Positions 15,093-23,337 of a DNA stretch of 64,000 nt are shown piece by piece. The stretch covers positions 248,001 to 312,000 of the forward strand of contig JANNCV010000044.1 of assembly GCA_031386985.1 (NCBI GenBank). Direction: 5' to 3'. The position numbers and the translations under genes were made by a program. This stretch comes from JANJUB01 sp031386985. GTDB lineage: Bacteria; Armatimonadota; Fimbriimonadia; Fimbriimonadales; Fimbriimonadaceae. How positions within the stretch are numbered: the stretch's first letter is position 1; each line of letters starts with the position of its first letter. The notes under the pieces were generated by a model that saw only the letters and a list, made by a program, of their open reading frames with translations, was not told the DNA's origin and ran no database searches.

Positions 15093-17431
15093 ATCTGTTG
15101 CATGAGTTTGCGCAAGAATTCTGCGCCGGATGGATTGCGGCTGATTCCCGCCGGGCAGTTTCCGAGGCCTCCAAACGGCCTGAGAGTGGTCACGAAGATG
15201 TTTCCCGATCGGATTAGCATCGGGTGCTCTTTGTAAGTTCGCATATCAATTCGGTTCATCAAAACCTCCCACTCACGATCTGGCCACGTTTCGTGGATGG
15301 CCCCCATGTCTAAGGCTCGATCCGTTGACATCGGCAGCAGCCGCTCCCAGGCCTCCCGGTACCCCATGTAATCCCAGAATGAGCCTTGAAGAAACTCATA
15401 CGCGCATTCACGCCAAAACGGCATCGGGCTGGTGCCTCGATCTAGGAGGAAGGCGACCCCTGATTCGATGGGCTCCAGGTCGGTTATGATGGAGGCCCTG
15501 GCCGATTGCGCAGGGGCGAGGTCAGCCAGCAGTCCCCGTCTGTCCGAGACTCCCAGCGGGATTTTTGAATCAAACTCGGGCACGATCCAAAACGGCCACG
15601 TATTGGTCACCCCAGAAAAGGTCGTTCGCAACAGGTAGCCGCCAGGTTCATCAGTGTCCCACGAAATCTCTCCGATTTCGGTACTCTCAAGCGAGTTGAT
15701 CTTGAGCGGCAAGCCCGCGCCTTGTGCCACCTTCCCCTTCGGGCGCCGATCACCATTCCAACTGAAATGCAAAATATCCCAATCTAGATTGCCTTCCAAC
15801 TCAACCTCGCTGTGAATGCCAATCTTCCAAAAAGCTCGCCCCTCGAACCAGTTGTAGGGGTCAATCCAACCGGAACGATTGCCGCCATTTACCCAAGGCG
15901 GACGTCGCGAGGGGATGATGAAAAGGCTTGACTCACGGTTCCAACTCGCAAAATCTTCGGGTCTGAATCGGGGTTGTTCCCAATCATCAATAACGCCTGC
16001 CGTTGAGATCGGCGTATCGCGCCATCCGGTTATGACGTAACCGGCGATATCGTCCCTGGCCCGCACTGCTTCTTGCACAATTTTTCTCATGAAGACCGAT
16101 TTTCGCCGCGACGACTCTATCAGGGATGTGTGCCGATTTTCGTCGGGAACTTGAGCAAAGCGATTTTCTGAGATGAGGGCGGGGAGATCGTGCTGCCAGC
16201 GCACTCCTTGGTCGTTAAGAAACGCATCTTGTGAGACCCAATAAGGGCTCTCCGAGGCGATTCGAGCGAGGTCGCGATGGACGTCAATGTCATTAAACTC
16301 ACCGAGCAAAATGGGGAGTTTTTTCCGGGGGCCATTTTGAAGTGAATCCAAAACCTCGGGATAGTAGTGGGTGTCGCAATACGGGTGAAAATCGTAAAAG
16401 TCGCCATACTCGCGCAGGTCGCCACCGTACATTTCGGCCGATCCGGAGTTGTCTTTGACCAAACCGCCTGTGCGCGCTTTAACGAGGTCGTAAAGCTGCT
16501 TTCGGTAAGCCGCGGTTGTCGTTGCATGAAGTTCGCAGCCGCAAGTCCAGAGGGCGATGTTAGGGTGGTGGCGATACTGATCAACGATTCGCTCAAACTC
16601 CTTCACGATCTTTTCTTGGGACTCAGTGTCATCGGTTGGATCCCATAGCGGAAGTTCGATCCAAGCCATCAAACCTTTCTCGTGCATGAGTTCGAGGTAC
16701 CGATGGGGGGGGACCCACAGGCAGAACTTGATTAAGTTAAAGCCTAATTTCTTGGCGATATCTATCTCTTTGTGTATTGTGTTTTCGGGGGGATTGAGGT
16801 GACCAAGCTCCGGAAACCATCCCCACGTGAGGACGCCGCGGAGGTAGGTTGGCTTCTCCCTCCCATCATCTGGCTCGGCTGATGCCGCCAACGTCGGCTC
16901 ACCCACACGTTTGGCCAGCCATTCCTCAGCCTGAGATTTTGCGGACGGAATGTGGGTTTGGTTTGTCCCGCTTGCATAGAACTTCGTTCCCTCCGCCCGA
17001 AAACCGGACAAACTTGCCATTGGACAAGCGGGAAGCGATGCAACCAGCTCGACCGGCTTAAAAATTCCCCCAAACGTGTGAAAGACAAACGGAATGAACC
17101 CGCTGGCTACCGATCGAACCGGGAACGACTCGCCGCCGTTCTTAACCGCCTCAACCTTCACCTGATGATCGCGACCATCCCCGGCCAACTCAAACCAAAA
17201 AGCGTCCCATATCCCCTCGTGAACACCAACTTCAGCGTCATCCAGAAAAACCCGAGTCTGATAGCTCACCCCATGAAAAACTAGAAATTGACGGCCATGT
17301 GGGGTAAAAACGGAGCAGCGATAAACCGCTGGCCCTTCCCATGCGAGAGGAACATCTTGACACCAAGCGTGAGGAACGGTGCACGGTAGAGGCCCGTCGC
17401 CATAGTCAACCGTCCACCCGCTGAGAACCAC
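15089..17431 (-). CDS. Glycoside hydrolase family 2-type protein
   Basis: The 780-residue protein has an N-terminal jelly-roll sugar-binding domain (AWEGPAVYRCSV, LVFHGVSYQTRVFLDD), then a TIM barrel from about residue 190. The likely acid/base glutamate is E300 in LWTCGCELH, where the usual NE is CE. The likely nucleophile is E378 in LPILLGEFND. No signal peptide is seen. It could act on beta-galactosides, -glucuronides or -mannosides; the specificity is not readable. It starts 9 bases after the proteasome gene stop. Confidence 0.87.
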   Translation of the reverse strand: MVLSGWTVDYGDGPLPCTVPHAWCQDVPLAWEGPAVYRCSVFTPHGRQFLVFHGVSYQTRVFLDDAEVGVHEGIWDAFWFELAGDGRDHQVKVEAVKNGGESFPVRSVASGFIPFVFHTFGGIFKPVELVASLPACPMASLSGFRAEGTKFYASGTNQTHIPSAKSQAEEWLAKRVGEPTLAASAEPDDGREKPTYLRGVLTWGWFPELGHLNPPENTIHKEIDIAKKLGFNLIKFCLWVPPHRYLELMHEKGLMAWIELPLWDPTDDTESQEKIVKEFERIVDQYRHHPNIALWTCGCELHATTTAAYRKQLYDLVKARTGGLVKDNSGSAEMYGGDLREYGDFYDFHPYCDTHYYPEVLDSLQNGPRKKLPILLGEFNDIDVHRDLARIASESPYWVSQDAFLNDQGVRWQHDLPALISENRFAQVPDENRHTSLIESSRRKSVFMRKIVQEAVRARDDIAGYVITGWRDTPISTAGVIDDWEQPRFRPEDFASWNRESSLFIIPSRRPPWVNGGNRSGWIDPYNWFEGRAFWKIGIHSEVELEGNLDWDILHFSWNGDRRPKGKVAQGAGLPLKINSLESTEIGEISWDTDEPGGYLLRTTFSGVTNTWPFWIVPEFDSKIPLGVSDRRGLLADLAPAQSARASIITDLEPIESGVAFLLDRGTSPMPFWRECAYEFLQGSFWDYMGYREAWERLLPMSTDRALDMGAIHETWPDREWEVLMNRIDMRTYKEHPMLIRSGNIFVTTLRPFGGLGNCPAGISRNPSGAEFLRKLMQQI

Positions 17432-17440
17432 ACCGGAACT

Positions 17441-18181
17441 CTACCGCGAAAGGGACAATATAGACTCAGCCAACTCGGCATCGGGCAGGGTCACCACGCC
17501 TTTGTTGGTCAAAACCTTTGCCACCGGAAGAACCTTGCTGAAGCCGCCCGTGGCGCTGTCTAAATCGGCGGCGATTTCAAGCATTTGCAGTCCTTCTTTC
17601 AAAGTTGACTTCAAAGTCTTGCTCTCCCAAGGCCCTTGGGTTCGGGCAACATATTCAAAAACACCCCGAATTCTCTCTGATCCCGAACCCGCACAAGCAT
17701 ACGAGCCGTTCTGAAAGACCGCACCCGCCCCATCAAAAAAGTGCACCGAAAAATCGCCGGTTTCGCGATCATATGCCGCAACAATGGGGATAAAAAGGCC
17801 AATTCCTTGCATCGCCGCCGGTGCATTTTGAGCCAGGGTACGTGAGATTTCTTGGAGCTTTCCTTTCACCGAAAGCTCGTTGAGTGTTACCCGCCGATAG
17901 TATTTGAATGAGTGCTTCAAAAATCTGCACACCTCCACCGACTTGGCAAACGAACCCGAAATCGCAATGAGCATCTCGTCATCCAGCTCAAAAACCTTCT
18001 CGGCGTGATCGAACATGATGAGGTTGCCCATCGTCGCTCGGCGATCAGCCAGCATCAAAACGCCGTCTTTGAAGCGTAACGCCAGAACCGTCGTTGCGTG
18101 GGTTTCGTTGGCAGAAACCCCCAAGCCGGAAGCATCAAAACCAACCAACTCGGCGAACGTTCTGGATTGAATGTCAATCAT
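17441..18181 (-). CDS. prcB: Proteasome beta subunit
   Basis: The 246-residue Ntn-hydrolase closely follows actinobacterial PrcB. After a propeptide of 29 residues comes TTVLALRFKDGVLMLADRRA, with the catalytic threonine predicted at T30. Other conserved parts are KVFELDDEMLIAISG (catalytic Lys region upstream in DRRAT), NAPAAMQGIGLFIPIVAAYD, CAGSGSERIRG and DLDSATGGFSKV. The residue before T30 is alanine rather than the usual glycine. It overlaps UBact by 4 bases. No alpha subunit, ATPase or ligase gene is next to it, so the rest of the complex must be encoded elsewhere. Confidence 0.93.
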   Translation of the reverse strand: MIDIQSRTFAELVGFDASGLGVSANETHATTVLALRFKDGVLMLADRRATMGNLIMFDHAEKVFELDDEMLIAISGSFAKSVEVCRFLKHSFKYYRRVTLNELSVKGKLQEISRTLAQNAPAAMQGIGLFIPIVAAYDRETGDFSVHFFDGAGAVFQNGSYACAGSGSERIRGVFEYVARTQGPWESKTLKSTLKEGLQMLEIAADLDSATGGFSKVLPVAKVLTNKGVVTLPDAELAESILSLSR

Positions 18182-18366
18182 TGGCCCGACCGCTGGCGGT
18201 ATTTCTTCGCTTGATCGGGGTCAATATTCTTCATTCGGCGCAAAAGCTCGTTGCCACCATCGGGCTTGGTGACATCGGGTTTCGTCGGGCCCGAATCGTC
18301 TCCAGTTTTTCGAACAGGAGCTGGGGGCACGGGCCGGGTCAGGCGGTCATCAATACGAATCATCAT
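18178..18366 (-). CDS. ubact: UBact ubiquitin-like protein modifier
   Basis: This 62-residue, charged, proline-rich and probably disordered protein ends DPDQAKKYRQRSGQ. The middle has GPTKPDVTKPD and NELLRRMKNI. This layout, with a C-terminal RSGQ, is that of UBact, the Pup-related tag reported from Nitrospirae, Armatimonadetes and related phyla. The terminal Gln would need deamidation to Glu before ligation, as for mycobacterial Pup. It immediately precedes and overlaps prcB by 4 bases. The first ATG (18366) is favoured by a TAAAGT box 6 bases upstream. Confidence 0.9.
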   Translation of the reverse strand: MMIRIDDRLTRPVPPAPVRKTGDDSGPTKPDVTKPDGGNELLRRMKNIDPDQAKKYRQRSGQ

Positions 18367-18372
18367 GGATCT

Positions 18373-18378
18373 ACTTTA
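18373..18378 (-). promoter_or_regulatory. Predicted -10 box of UBact-prcB operon
   Basis: On the minus strand TAAAGT is followed by 6 bases and then the ATG of UBact at 18366, with no Shine-Dalgarno site. It separates UBact from the upstream gene, making UBact the likely first gene of its transcript. Confidence 0.5.
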
Positions 18379-18415
18379 CTACGTTCCAAATGGCCTTTGC
18401 ATTTGAGCGGTGGCA

Positions 18416-18913
18416 TCAATTGAGGGCCTTGGAATTGATGTAAAAAGAAGTGATTGAGTGCTTATCCTTCTCCTTGGTGAATGAAACGCGGACAGTTGCG
18501 GCCGCCCTTTCAAACGTTGCATCAAAGCTTGCACTTTGGGTAGTTCGTCCATTAAAGGTTCGAACGTTGAATCCAGTAGCCTTGCCAATCGAGACGAACT
18601 TGCCTAGTTTCTCCCGATAAGCATCCATCGCGACTTGAAATTGCTTTGCCCGCACTCCCCCAAAGTTCGTCTTGTTAAAGTGAGCTTCAACGGCTTCGAA
18701 CTTGTAGCCGGAATCGCTCATTTGGGTTAAGACTGAAGAAACAAATGGGCTTGATTCTTCGGCGGCTTGCATTCCCTTGCTGTACCCCCAGAAGCCGAGC
18801 CCAGCCAAGCCGCCACAACACAAGAGGATTGCGCCAAAAATTCCACCCAAAACCCAACCTATCGGGAACGGTCGCTTCTTTGGACCAGCCGGTTCATAAG
18901 GAGGAGGATTCAT
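18416..18913 (-). CDS. Hypothetical membrane-anchored protein
   Basis: The 165-residue protein has a cytosolic proline-rich N-terminus (MNPPPYEPAGPKKRP), one membrane segment at about 18-45, and a C-terminal extracytoplasmic domain of about 110 residues ending FTKEKDKHSITSFYINSKAL. The architecture resembles small zinc-ribbon/DUF-type membrane-anchored proteins, but I do not recognise a family. It precedes UBact on the same strand with a 49-base gap, so co-transcription is possible but not required. Confidence 0.7.
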   Translation of the reverse strand: MNPPPYEPAGPKKRPFPIGWVLGGIFGAILLCCGGLAGLGFWGYSKGMQAAEESSPFVSSVLTQMSDSGYKFEAVEAHFNKTNFGGVRAKQFQVAMDAYREKLGKFVSIGKATGFNVRTFNGRTTQSASFDATFERAAATVRVSFTKEKDKHSITSFYINSKALN

Positions 18914-18948
18914 GGTTCATTAAGACGATACCTCCAAAAAAACTAAGC

Positions 18949-18954
18949 TACAAT
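18949..18954 (+). promoter_or_regulatory. Predicted -10 box of 18961 gene
   Basis: TACAAT ends exactly 6 bases before the ATG at 18961 and no Shine-Dalgarno site is present. It supports this start over longer in-frame readings that would run antisense into the neighbouring gene. Confidence 0.55.
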
Positions 18955-18960
18955 CGGCTA

Positions 18961-19470
18961 ATGAGAGAATCGCTGAAAATCATCGGCTTTTGCATTCTCG
19001 CATCCGTCGGCTACGGAATCCTCCACGATCAGGTAACCGCCAGAATCTGCGTGGAATACTTCACCGATTTTCACCCCCTCATCATCGACACTCGCGATCC
19101 CTTTGTGCTCGCCCTCCTTTGGGGAATTATCGCAACATGGTGGGTTGGGCTCATTTTGGGATTTCTTCTTGCGGCAAGCGCGCGTATAGGAACGTGGCCA
19201 CGAGTTGATCTGAAATTTGTTCAAAAAGGTGTTTTTAGACTGCTCGCCGTGATGGCGATTGCCGCTTTCGTCGCCGGATTGTTAGGTTCAAGGCAGTCAC
19301 ATTGGATCAGTTTTGTAACCGACCCTATCGAGGGCACTACCGCTTCCGAATTTAACACTTGCCTTTTCGCCCACAACGCGAGCTACCTCTTTGGAGGGCT
19401 AGGAGGATTGGCGTTGTGCGTCCTCACGCTGGTAAAGCGACACAAACTTAGTCTTGCGACTACTTCCTGA
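18961..19470 (+). CDS. Hypothetical membrane protein
   Basis: The 169-residue protein has about four hydrophobic segments: IIGFCILASVGYGIL, LALLWGIIATWWVGLILGFLLAA, LLAVMAIAAFVAGLLG and YLFGGLGGLALCVLTLV. I do not recognise a family. The open frame continues upstream to 18745, but TACAAT six bases before ATG 18961 indicates this start. The 3' end overlaps a small opposite-strand gene by 11 bases. Confidence 0.75.
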   Translation: MRESLKIIGFCILASVGYGILHDQVTARICVEYFTDFHPLIIDTRDPFVLALLWGIIATWWVGLILGFLLAASARIGTWPRVDLKFVQKGVFRLLAVMAIAAFVAGLLGSRQSHWISFVTDPIEGTTASEFNTCLFAHNASYLFGGLGGLALCVLTLVKRHKLSLATTS

Positions 19471-19666
19471 TCGCGCCGCGCATTGCTTGCTCGTCCGCAT
19501 CGCGCACGGCGTCGGTGGTTTCCAGTTCCATTTCCTTCGCCCTTAACACCATTCCCGAGTGTGCGGCCTCGTCGGCCCCGCCTTGCGACGAGCCAAATGC
19601 GAACCAGAGCAAGCTCAAGAGCGTGCATCCCCCAAAGATGATTAGTCGCCATAATTTCCGATCCAT
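19460..19666 (-). CDS. Small single-pass membrane protein, hypothetical
   Basis: The 68-residue product MDRKLWRLIIFGGCTLLSLL continues with WFAFGSSQGG and then a charged helix rich in Glu, Asp and Arg (ELETTDAVRDADEQAMRGA). One membrane span near the N-terminus is clear. It is divergent from the TMEM175-like gene with 36 bases between starts. The frame remains open further upstream, but that extension would run antisense to the channel gene and looks non-coding. Whether it is expressed is uncertain. Confidence 0.5.
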   Translation of the reverse strand: MDRKLWRLIIFGGCTLLSLLWFAFGSSQGGADEAAHSGMVLRAKEMELETTDAVRDADEQAMRGAIRK

Positions 19667-19689
19667 GTTTGGAATATTCCACGTTTGGG

Positions 19690-19695
19690 TAGAGT
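19690..19695 (+). promoter_or_regulatory. Predicted -10 box of TMEM175-like gene
   Basis: TAGAGT ends 7 bases before ATG 19703. No Shine-Dalgarno site is visible. It favours ATG 19703 over the GTG at 19685, which would lie upstream of the predicted transcript start. Confidence 0.45.
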
Positions 19696-19702
19696 AATTC
19701 CC

Positions 19703-20326
19703 ATGTCCCCCAGCCGTTTGGAGGCCTTCAGCGATGGAGTTCTCGCCATTATTATCACGATCATGGTGCTGGAGTTCCGTCCACCCGAGGATGCGAGCTT
19801 GAGCGCTCTCGCCAATCTGACTCCTCTTTTTCTCAGCTATGCCTTGAGTTTTTTCATGGTCGCGATTTATTGGGTTAATCACCATCACATGATCAAACTG
19901 GTGAAAGCCGTCACCGCGGAGATGCTGTGGTCAAACATCAACTTGCTCTTTTGGATTTCTTTCTTTCCGTTTGGCACGGCCTATCTGGGCGATCATCATC
20001 TCACACCCATAGCGATGCTGCTTTACTCCGGCATCTCTTTCGCCGCGGGAATGTCTTTTTTCTGGCTCCGCCGAACGATCATGAAAGCCCACAACGGTAA
20101 CCACGAGCTTGTCCGGCTCAACCGCCAGCTTGAACTCAAGAACCTGTTGGCTGTCTTGATCTATCTAATGGCAATGGCGACATCCTACGCGTCGCCCACC
20201 CTTGCCATGATTCTTGTGCTCGTCCCCGGCATCATGTATTTCATACCCGAACGCCGAGTAGAACACGCCCTAGTTGCGGAACAAAACCGGAAACTTGAGA
20301 GCCAAGAAGTGGCTTCGCGGATGTAG
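19703..20326 (+). CDS. TMEM175-family potassium channel-like protein
   Basis: The 207-residue protein opens MSPSRLEAFSDGVLAIIITI. The FSD motif near the end of the first membrane helix is the signature of the TMEM175/DUF1211 family of potassium-selective channels. Further segments (YALSFFMVAIYWVNHHHM, MLLYSGISFAAGMSFFWL, LAVLIYLMAMATSYAS) give about six helices, as in bacterial homologues of about 200 residues. Function as a K+ leak channel follows from the family. Confidence 0.88.
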   Translation: MSPSRLEAFSDGVLAIIITIMVLEFRPPEDASLSALANLTPLFLSYALSFFMVAIYWVNHHHMIKLVKAVTAEMLWSNINLLFWISFFPFGTAYLGDHHLTPIAMLLYSGISFAAGMSFFWLRRTIMKAHNGNHELVRLNRQLELKNLLAVLIYLMAMATSYASPTLAMILVLVPGIMYFIPERRVEHALVAEQNRKLESQEVASRM

Positions 20327-20558
20327 CAAGACTCATCCGGGGGGCAACAAATCAAACACCAAGGCGTTTGTTTCCGGAACATCACGCCAATATCGCGAAG
20401 TCGCATCGAAATCGGCGCCGCGTAAAATTCGGAAGTCTGGGTTCCGAAAGCGCGTTTAGGTTGAAAACCCCGGGCGATCAACCGGTACGTCGGCTCATGC
20501 ACTCTGAAGCTGGTGGCTTCAGCGATACTTTCGCAACACCCAGCGGATCGTTCAAGAC

Positions 20559-20567
20559 TGATAAACT
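20559..20567 (+). promoter_or_regulatory. Extended -10 promoter of aminotransferase gene
   Basis: TGATAAACT (TGn plus TAAACT) ends 8 bases before ATG 20576 with no ribosome-binding site. It supports that start over the open frame from 20513. The rest of the 20327-20575 gap shows only one weak hairpin (GAAGC/GCTTC). Confidence 0.5.
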
Positions 20568-20575
20568 ATCGCGCA

Positions 20576-21772
20576 ATGTACGGCGTTTCTCTTCGAGCCG
20601 AGGCCATGCCCGCTTCACCCATTCGCAAACTTGTCCCCTACGCCGATGGCGCGAAGGCACGGGGGATTGAAGTTTTGCATCTCAATATCGGTCAGCCGGA
20701 CGTTCACAGCCCCGATGAGTTCTGGGATGCCGTTCGAAACTCTGGGCTCAGCGTCCTGGAATACAGCCAATCACCCGGAATGCCCGAGCTTCGGGAAAAG
20801 GTTGCGGCCTACTACCGAGGGATTGGCATTGAAGTTCAATCCAAGCACGTTATTGTGACCACCGCCGGAAGCGAGGCCCTGCTTTTCGCGCTGATTTCTA
20901 GCATGAATCCGGGCGAAGAGATCGTGGTTCCCGAGCCGATGTATGCGAATTACATTAGCTTTGCGACCGCCGCCGATGTGCGGGTCATACCGCTAACCAC
21001 CAAACTTGATGACGATTTTCGGCTCCCACCGACCTCTGAATTCGAGAAAGCCCTAACCCCGAACACTCGAGCCATTCTCATCTGCAATCCCGGGAATCCA
21101 ACTGGCACGGTTTATTCGCACGAGCAAATTGAGGAGCTCGGGGCGCTTTGCCGCAAGCACGGGCTTTTCCTCATTGGCGATGAAGTTTATCGCGATTTCA
21201 ACTACACCAGTCGCCCCATCAAATCAGTTTTGCAGCTTGCAGGGATGGAGGAACAAGCGATCATGGTGGATTCGGTGAGCAAGCGATGGTCGCTGTGCGG
21301 GGCCCGAATTGGGTTCTTTGTAACTCGAAACGAGAGGCTCTTGGACGCGGCTTTGCGGCTTTCCCAGGCCCGCCTTTCCTCACCCACGCTCGAGCAAATC
21401 GGGGTGATAGGTGCGTTGGACTGTCCCGCCTCCTACTATTCGGATGTTCGCGAGGAGTTTCGCTCTCGGCGCGACACTTTGGTGGCCCGGATCGCCAATA
21501 TCCCGGGGGCGAAGGCACCGAAGATCGAAGGTGCGTTTTATGCCACAGTTCGGCTCCCGATTGATGACAGTGACCGGTTTTGCCAGTGGCTACTCGAGGA
21601 GTTTGATCACAACGGCAAGACAGTGATGTTTGCGCCCGCGACTGGCTTCTACTCAACTCCCGGAGCTGGCCGAGATGAAGTTAGAATCGCCTACGTATTG
21701 CGAAAGGAACGCTTAGAGGAAGCCATGGATATTCTCGAAGCTGCGCTTGCGGTGTATCCCGGTCGAACCTAA
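20576..21772 (+). CDS. PLP-dependent class I/II aminotransferase
   Basis: The 398-residue enzyme shows VLHLNIGQPDVHSP, the cofactor-binding TTAGSEALLFAL, LICNPGNPTGTVYS, GDEVYRDFNY and the PLP lysine in DSVSKRWSLCGARIG; the substrate-carboxylate arginine is in DEVRIAYVL. This is the aspartate/alanine aminotransferase-like fold type I group. The exact amino acid is not determinable. It precedes rnhB by 4 bases and is likely co-transcribed with it. Confidence 0.9.
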   Translation: MYGVSLRAEAMPASPIRKLVPYADGAKARGIEVLHLNIGQPDVHSPDEFWDAVRNSGLSVLEYSQSPGMPELREKVAAYYRGIGIEVQSKHVIVTTAGSEALLFALISSMNPGEEIVVPEPMYANYISFATAADVRVIPLTTKLDDDFRLPPTSEFEKALTPNTRAILICNPGNPTGTVYSHEQIEELGALCRKHGLFLIGDEVYRDFNYTSRPIKSVLQLAGMEEQAIMVDSVSKRWSLCGARIGFFVTRNERLLDAALRLSQARLSSPTLEQIGVIGALDCPASYYSDVREEFRSRRDTLVARIANIPGAKAPKIEGAFYATVRLPIDDSDRFCQWLLEEFDHNGKTVMFAPATGFYSTPGAGRDEVRIAYVLRKERLEEAMDILEAALAVYPGRT

Positions 21773-21776
21773 GGTT

Positions 21777-22373
21777 ATGGTCATTACACAGGAGTTGATC
21801 GCGGGCGTAGATGAAGCGGGGCGGGGCCCCCTGGCCGGGCCAGTAGTGGCGGCGGCGGTAATATTTCCCGCCGGATTCGATGCGGCCGGGATTGATGACA
21901 GCAAAAAGCTAACCCCTGAAAAACGAGTGGAACTTGCCATTAGGATAAAGGCTGAGACGATTTGGACCATCGAGTTCGCCGAAGTTGACGAAATTGATCG
22001 GTTGAACATCCTTTGGGCGACCATGGCCGCTATGAGCCGCGCGCTTGATCGCCTCTCAAGCCGGCCAACAGGGGCCTTGATAGATGGCAATCGGCTCCCA
22101 AAAACGATGCCATGCCCTTGTGAGGCAATCATTGATGGCGATGCGATTCATCCCGTCATCGGAGCCGCTTCGATTTTGGCCAAAACCGCTCGGGATGCCC
22201 ACATGCGGACCCTCGCGTTGATCTACCCTCTCTACAATTTCGAGAAAAACTTCGGCTATCCTACGCCTGACCACTTAGCTGCGCTCAGAGAATACGGGCC
22301 ATGCCCCGCTCATCGGATGAGCTTTGCCCCCTGCCGACCGGATGTACAACCATGCCTGGACTTCGAAAACTAG
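21777..22373 (+). CDS. rnhB: Ribonuclease HII
   Basis: The 198-residue nuclease removes RNA from RNA-DNA hybrids. It has the type 2 active-site motifs GVDEAGRGPLAGPVVAAAV, DDSKKLTPEKR and HPVIGAASILAKTARDAHM, which supply the D-E-D-D carboxylates. ATG 21777, 4 bases after the aminotransferase stop, gives a typical length. The 3' end overlaps yraN by 22 bases, a common rnhB-yraN arrangement. Confidence 0.95.
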   Translation: MVITQELIAGVDEAGRGPLAGPVVAAAVIFPAGFDAAGIDDSKKLTPEKRVELAIRIKAETIWTIEFAEVDEIDRLNILWATMAAMSRALDRLSSRPTGALIDGNRLPKTMPCPCEAIIDGDAIHPVIGAASILAKTARDAHMRTLALIYPLYNFEKNFGYPTPDHLAALREYGPCPAHRMSFAPCRPDVQPCLDFEN

Positions 22374-22693
22374 GCGATCAAGCCGAGGATCGCGCCGCCC
22401 TATACCTAATCGAAAGCGGATTCACGATTGTTACGCGCAACTTCAGCACGAAATCGGGCGAGCTTGACATTGTGGCGCTGGAAGCCGAGATGCTCGTGTT
22501 TATCGAGGTGAAACTCCGCCGATCTTCGGCTCCCGAAGAGGCGATTACGGCAACAAAGGCCAAGCGATTGAGGGCGGCGGCGCGCGAGTATCTTCAGAAA
22601 ATGGACGAGGGAGACCGCCCGTTTCGGTTTGATTTGCTCGCCTTGACGGCAAATGAAGTGCGCCACCATCGCCAGGTTATGCAATCAGATTGA
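22352..22693 (+). CDS. yraN: UPF0102 (YraN-like) putative endonuclease
   Basis: The 113-residue protein begins MPGLRKLGDQAEDRAALYL and has the restriction-endonuclease-like core: GELDIVALEAEMLVFIEVKLR, where D and ExK match the catalytic pattern. YraN relatives are linked to DNA processing and recombination. It overlaps rnhB by 22 bases, so translation is coupled. Molecular function is not established for the family. Confidence 0.9.
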   Translation: MPGLRKLGDQAEDRAALYLIESGFTIVTRNFSTKSGELDIVALEAEMLVFIEVKLRRSSAPEEAITATKAKRLRAAAREYLQKMDEGDRPFRFDLLALTANEVRHHRQVMQSD

Positions 22694-22759
22694 ACCGGCT
22701 TTGCTCACCAACCCGTCCCCATGATGTAAAGAGCATCTCAAGCTCTTGGAGGAACAAAA

Positions 22760-23197
22760 ATGAGTAACAAAACAAAGATGGCATTGCTTGCCGCATTAAC
22801 AATCGGAGCCGTCGCGATCCCGCTAACGATCACGACGTCCTTCGCCCAGGAAACCAACGCCACGGTTAAACAAGGAACGTCTGCCGCACCCGCCTCGCAA
22901 GGCGGATTTGGCAATCCACCTCAAGGCGGCCCCGGTCAAGGTGGCCCTCCTGGCCAGGGTGGCAGTCAATTTCGACCCAGCCAAGGCATGCCGGGCGGCG
23001 GCATGATGATGGGCGGCGGTGGCGGTGGCGGCGGGACCGCAATGGTTGATGACGGGAATTTCCTGTTCATCGTCCAAGGAAACCGCGTCTTCAAACTCAA
23101 TAAGAGCGACTTGAAGGTGGCGGCGCAAGGCGAATTGCCTCGACCCCAAATGCCCGGCGGTCCGGGCGGTGTTGGTGGCGGCGCAGCCTCCGAGTAG
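22760..23197 (+). CDS. Secreted glycine-rich low-complexity protein
   Basis: The 145-residue protein has a signal peptide (LLAALTIGAVAIPLTITTSFA). About 65 residues rich in Gly, Pro and Gln follow (GGPGQGGPPGQGG, GGGMMMGGGGGGGG). A short conserved-looking part is NFLFIVQGNRVFKLNKSDLKV; similar strands occur in propeller repeats. A strong Shine-Dalgarno sequence (TTGGAGGA) lies 7 bases upstream, and a strong terminator follows, so it is a monocistronic and probably well-expressed gene. Function unknown. Confidence 0.8.
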   Translation: MSNKTKMALLAALTIGAVAIPLTITTSFAQETNATVKQGTSAAPASQGGFGNPPQGGPGQGGPPGQGGSQFRPSQGMPGGGMMMGGGGGGGGTAMVDDGNFLFIVQGNRVFKLNKSDLKVAAQGELPRPQMPGGPGGVGGGAASE

Positions 23198-23206
23198 ATT
23201 CTTGTT

Positions 23207-23246
23207 AAGCCCGGCCCGCCGATTTTCGGTGGGCCGGGCTTTTTTG
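23207..23246 (+). terminator. Rho-independent terminator
   Basis: AAGCCCGGCCC and GGGCCGGGCTT pair around a short inner stem CCGA/TCGG, followed by a run of T residues. It ends the gene at 22760. Confidence 0.92.
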
Positions 23247-23323
23247 TTTTGGGGAGGTAGAACGAGTCCCATTCCCACTTGTCCTGGCCCGACCCTCCAG
23301 TTTCCCCGTTTCCTTCCGAAACC

Positions 23324-23329
23324 TAAAGT
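23324..23329 (+). promoter_or_regulatory. Predicted -10 box of GAF-sensor gene
   Basis: TAAAGT ends 8 bases before ATG 23338, with no Shine-Dalgarno site, consistent with a leaderless or very short-leader message. Confidence 0.35.
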
Positions 23330-23337
23330 AGATTGTT

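Noticed and set aside
16120..16596. 158-residue open frame inside the GH2 gene
   Set aside because: It is a shadow frame on the same strand with no domain signature.
18745..18960. N-terminal extension of the 18961 membrane protein
   Set aside because: It would run antisense through the 18416-18913 gene, and TACAAT six bases before ATG 18961 marks the start.
20327..20575. Possible small gene or RNA before the aminotransferase
   Set aside because: Open frames here are short shadows, and apart from one weak hairpin and a promoter no structured RNA signature was recognised.
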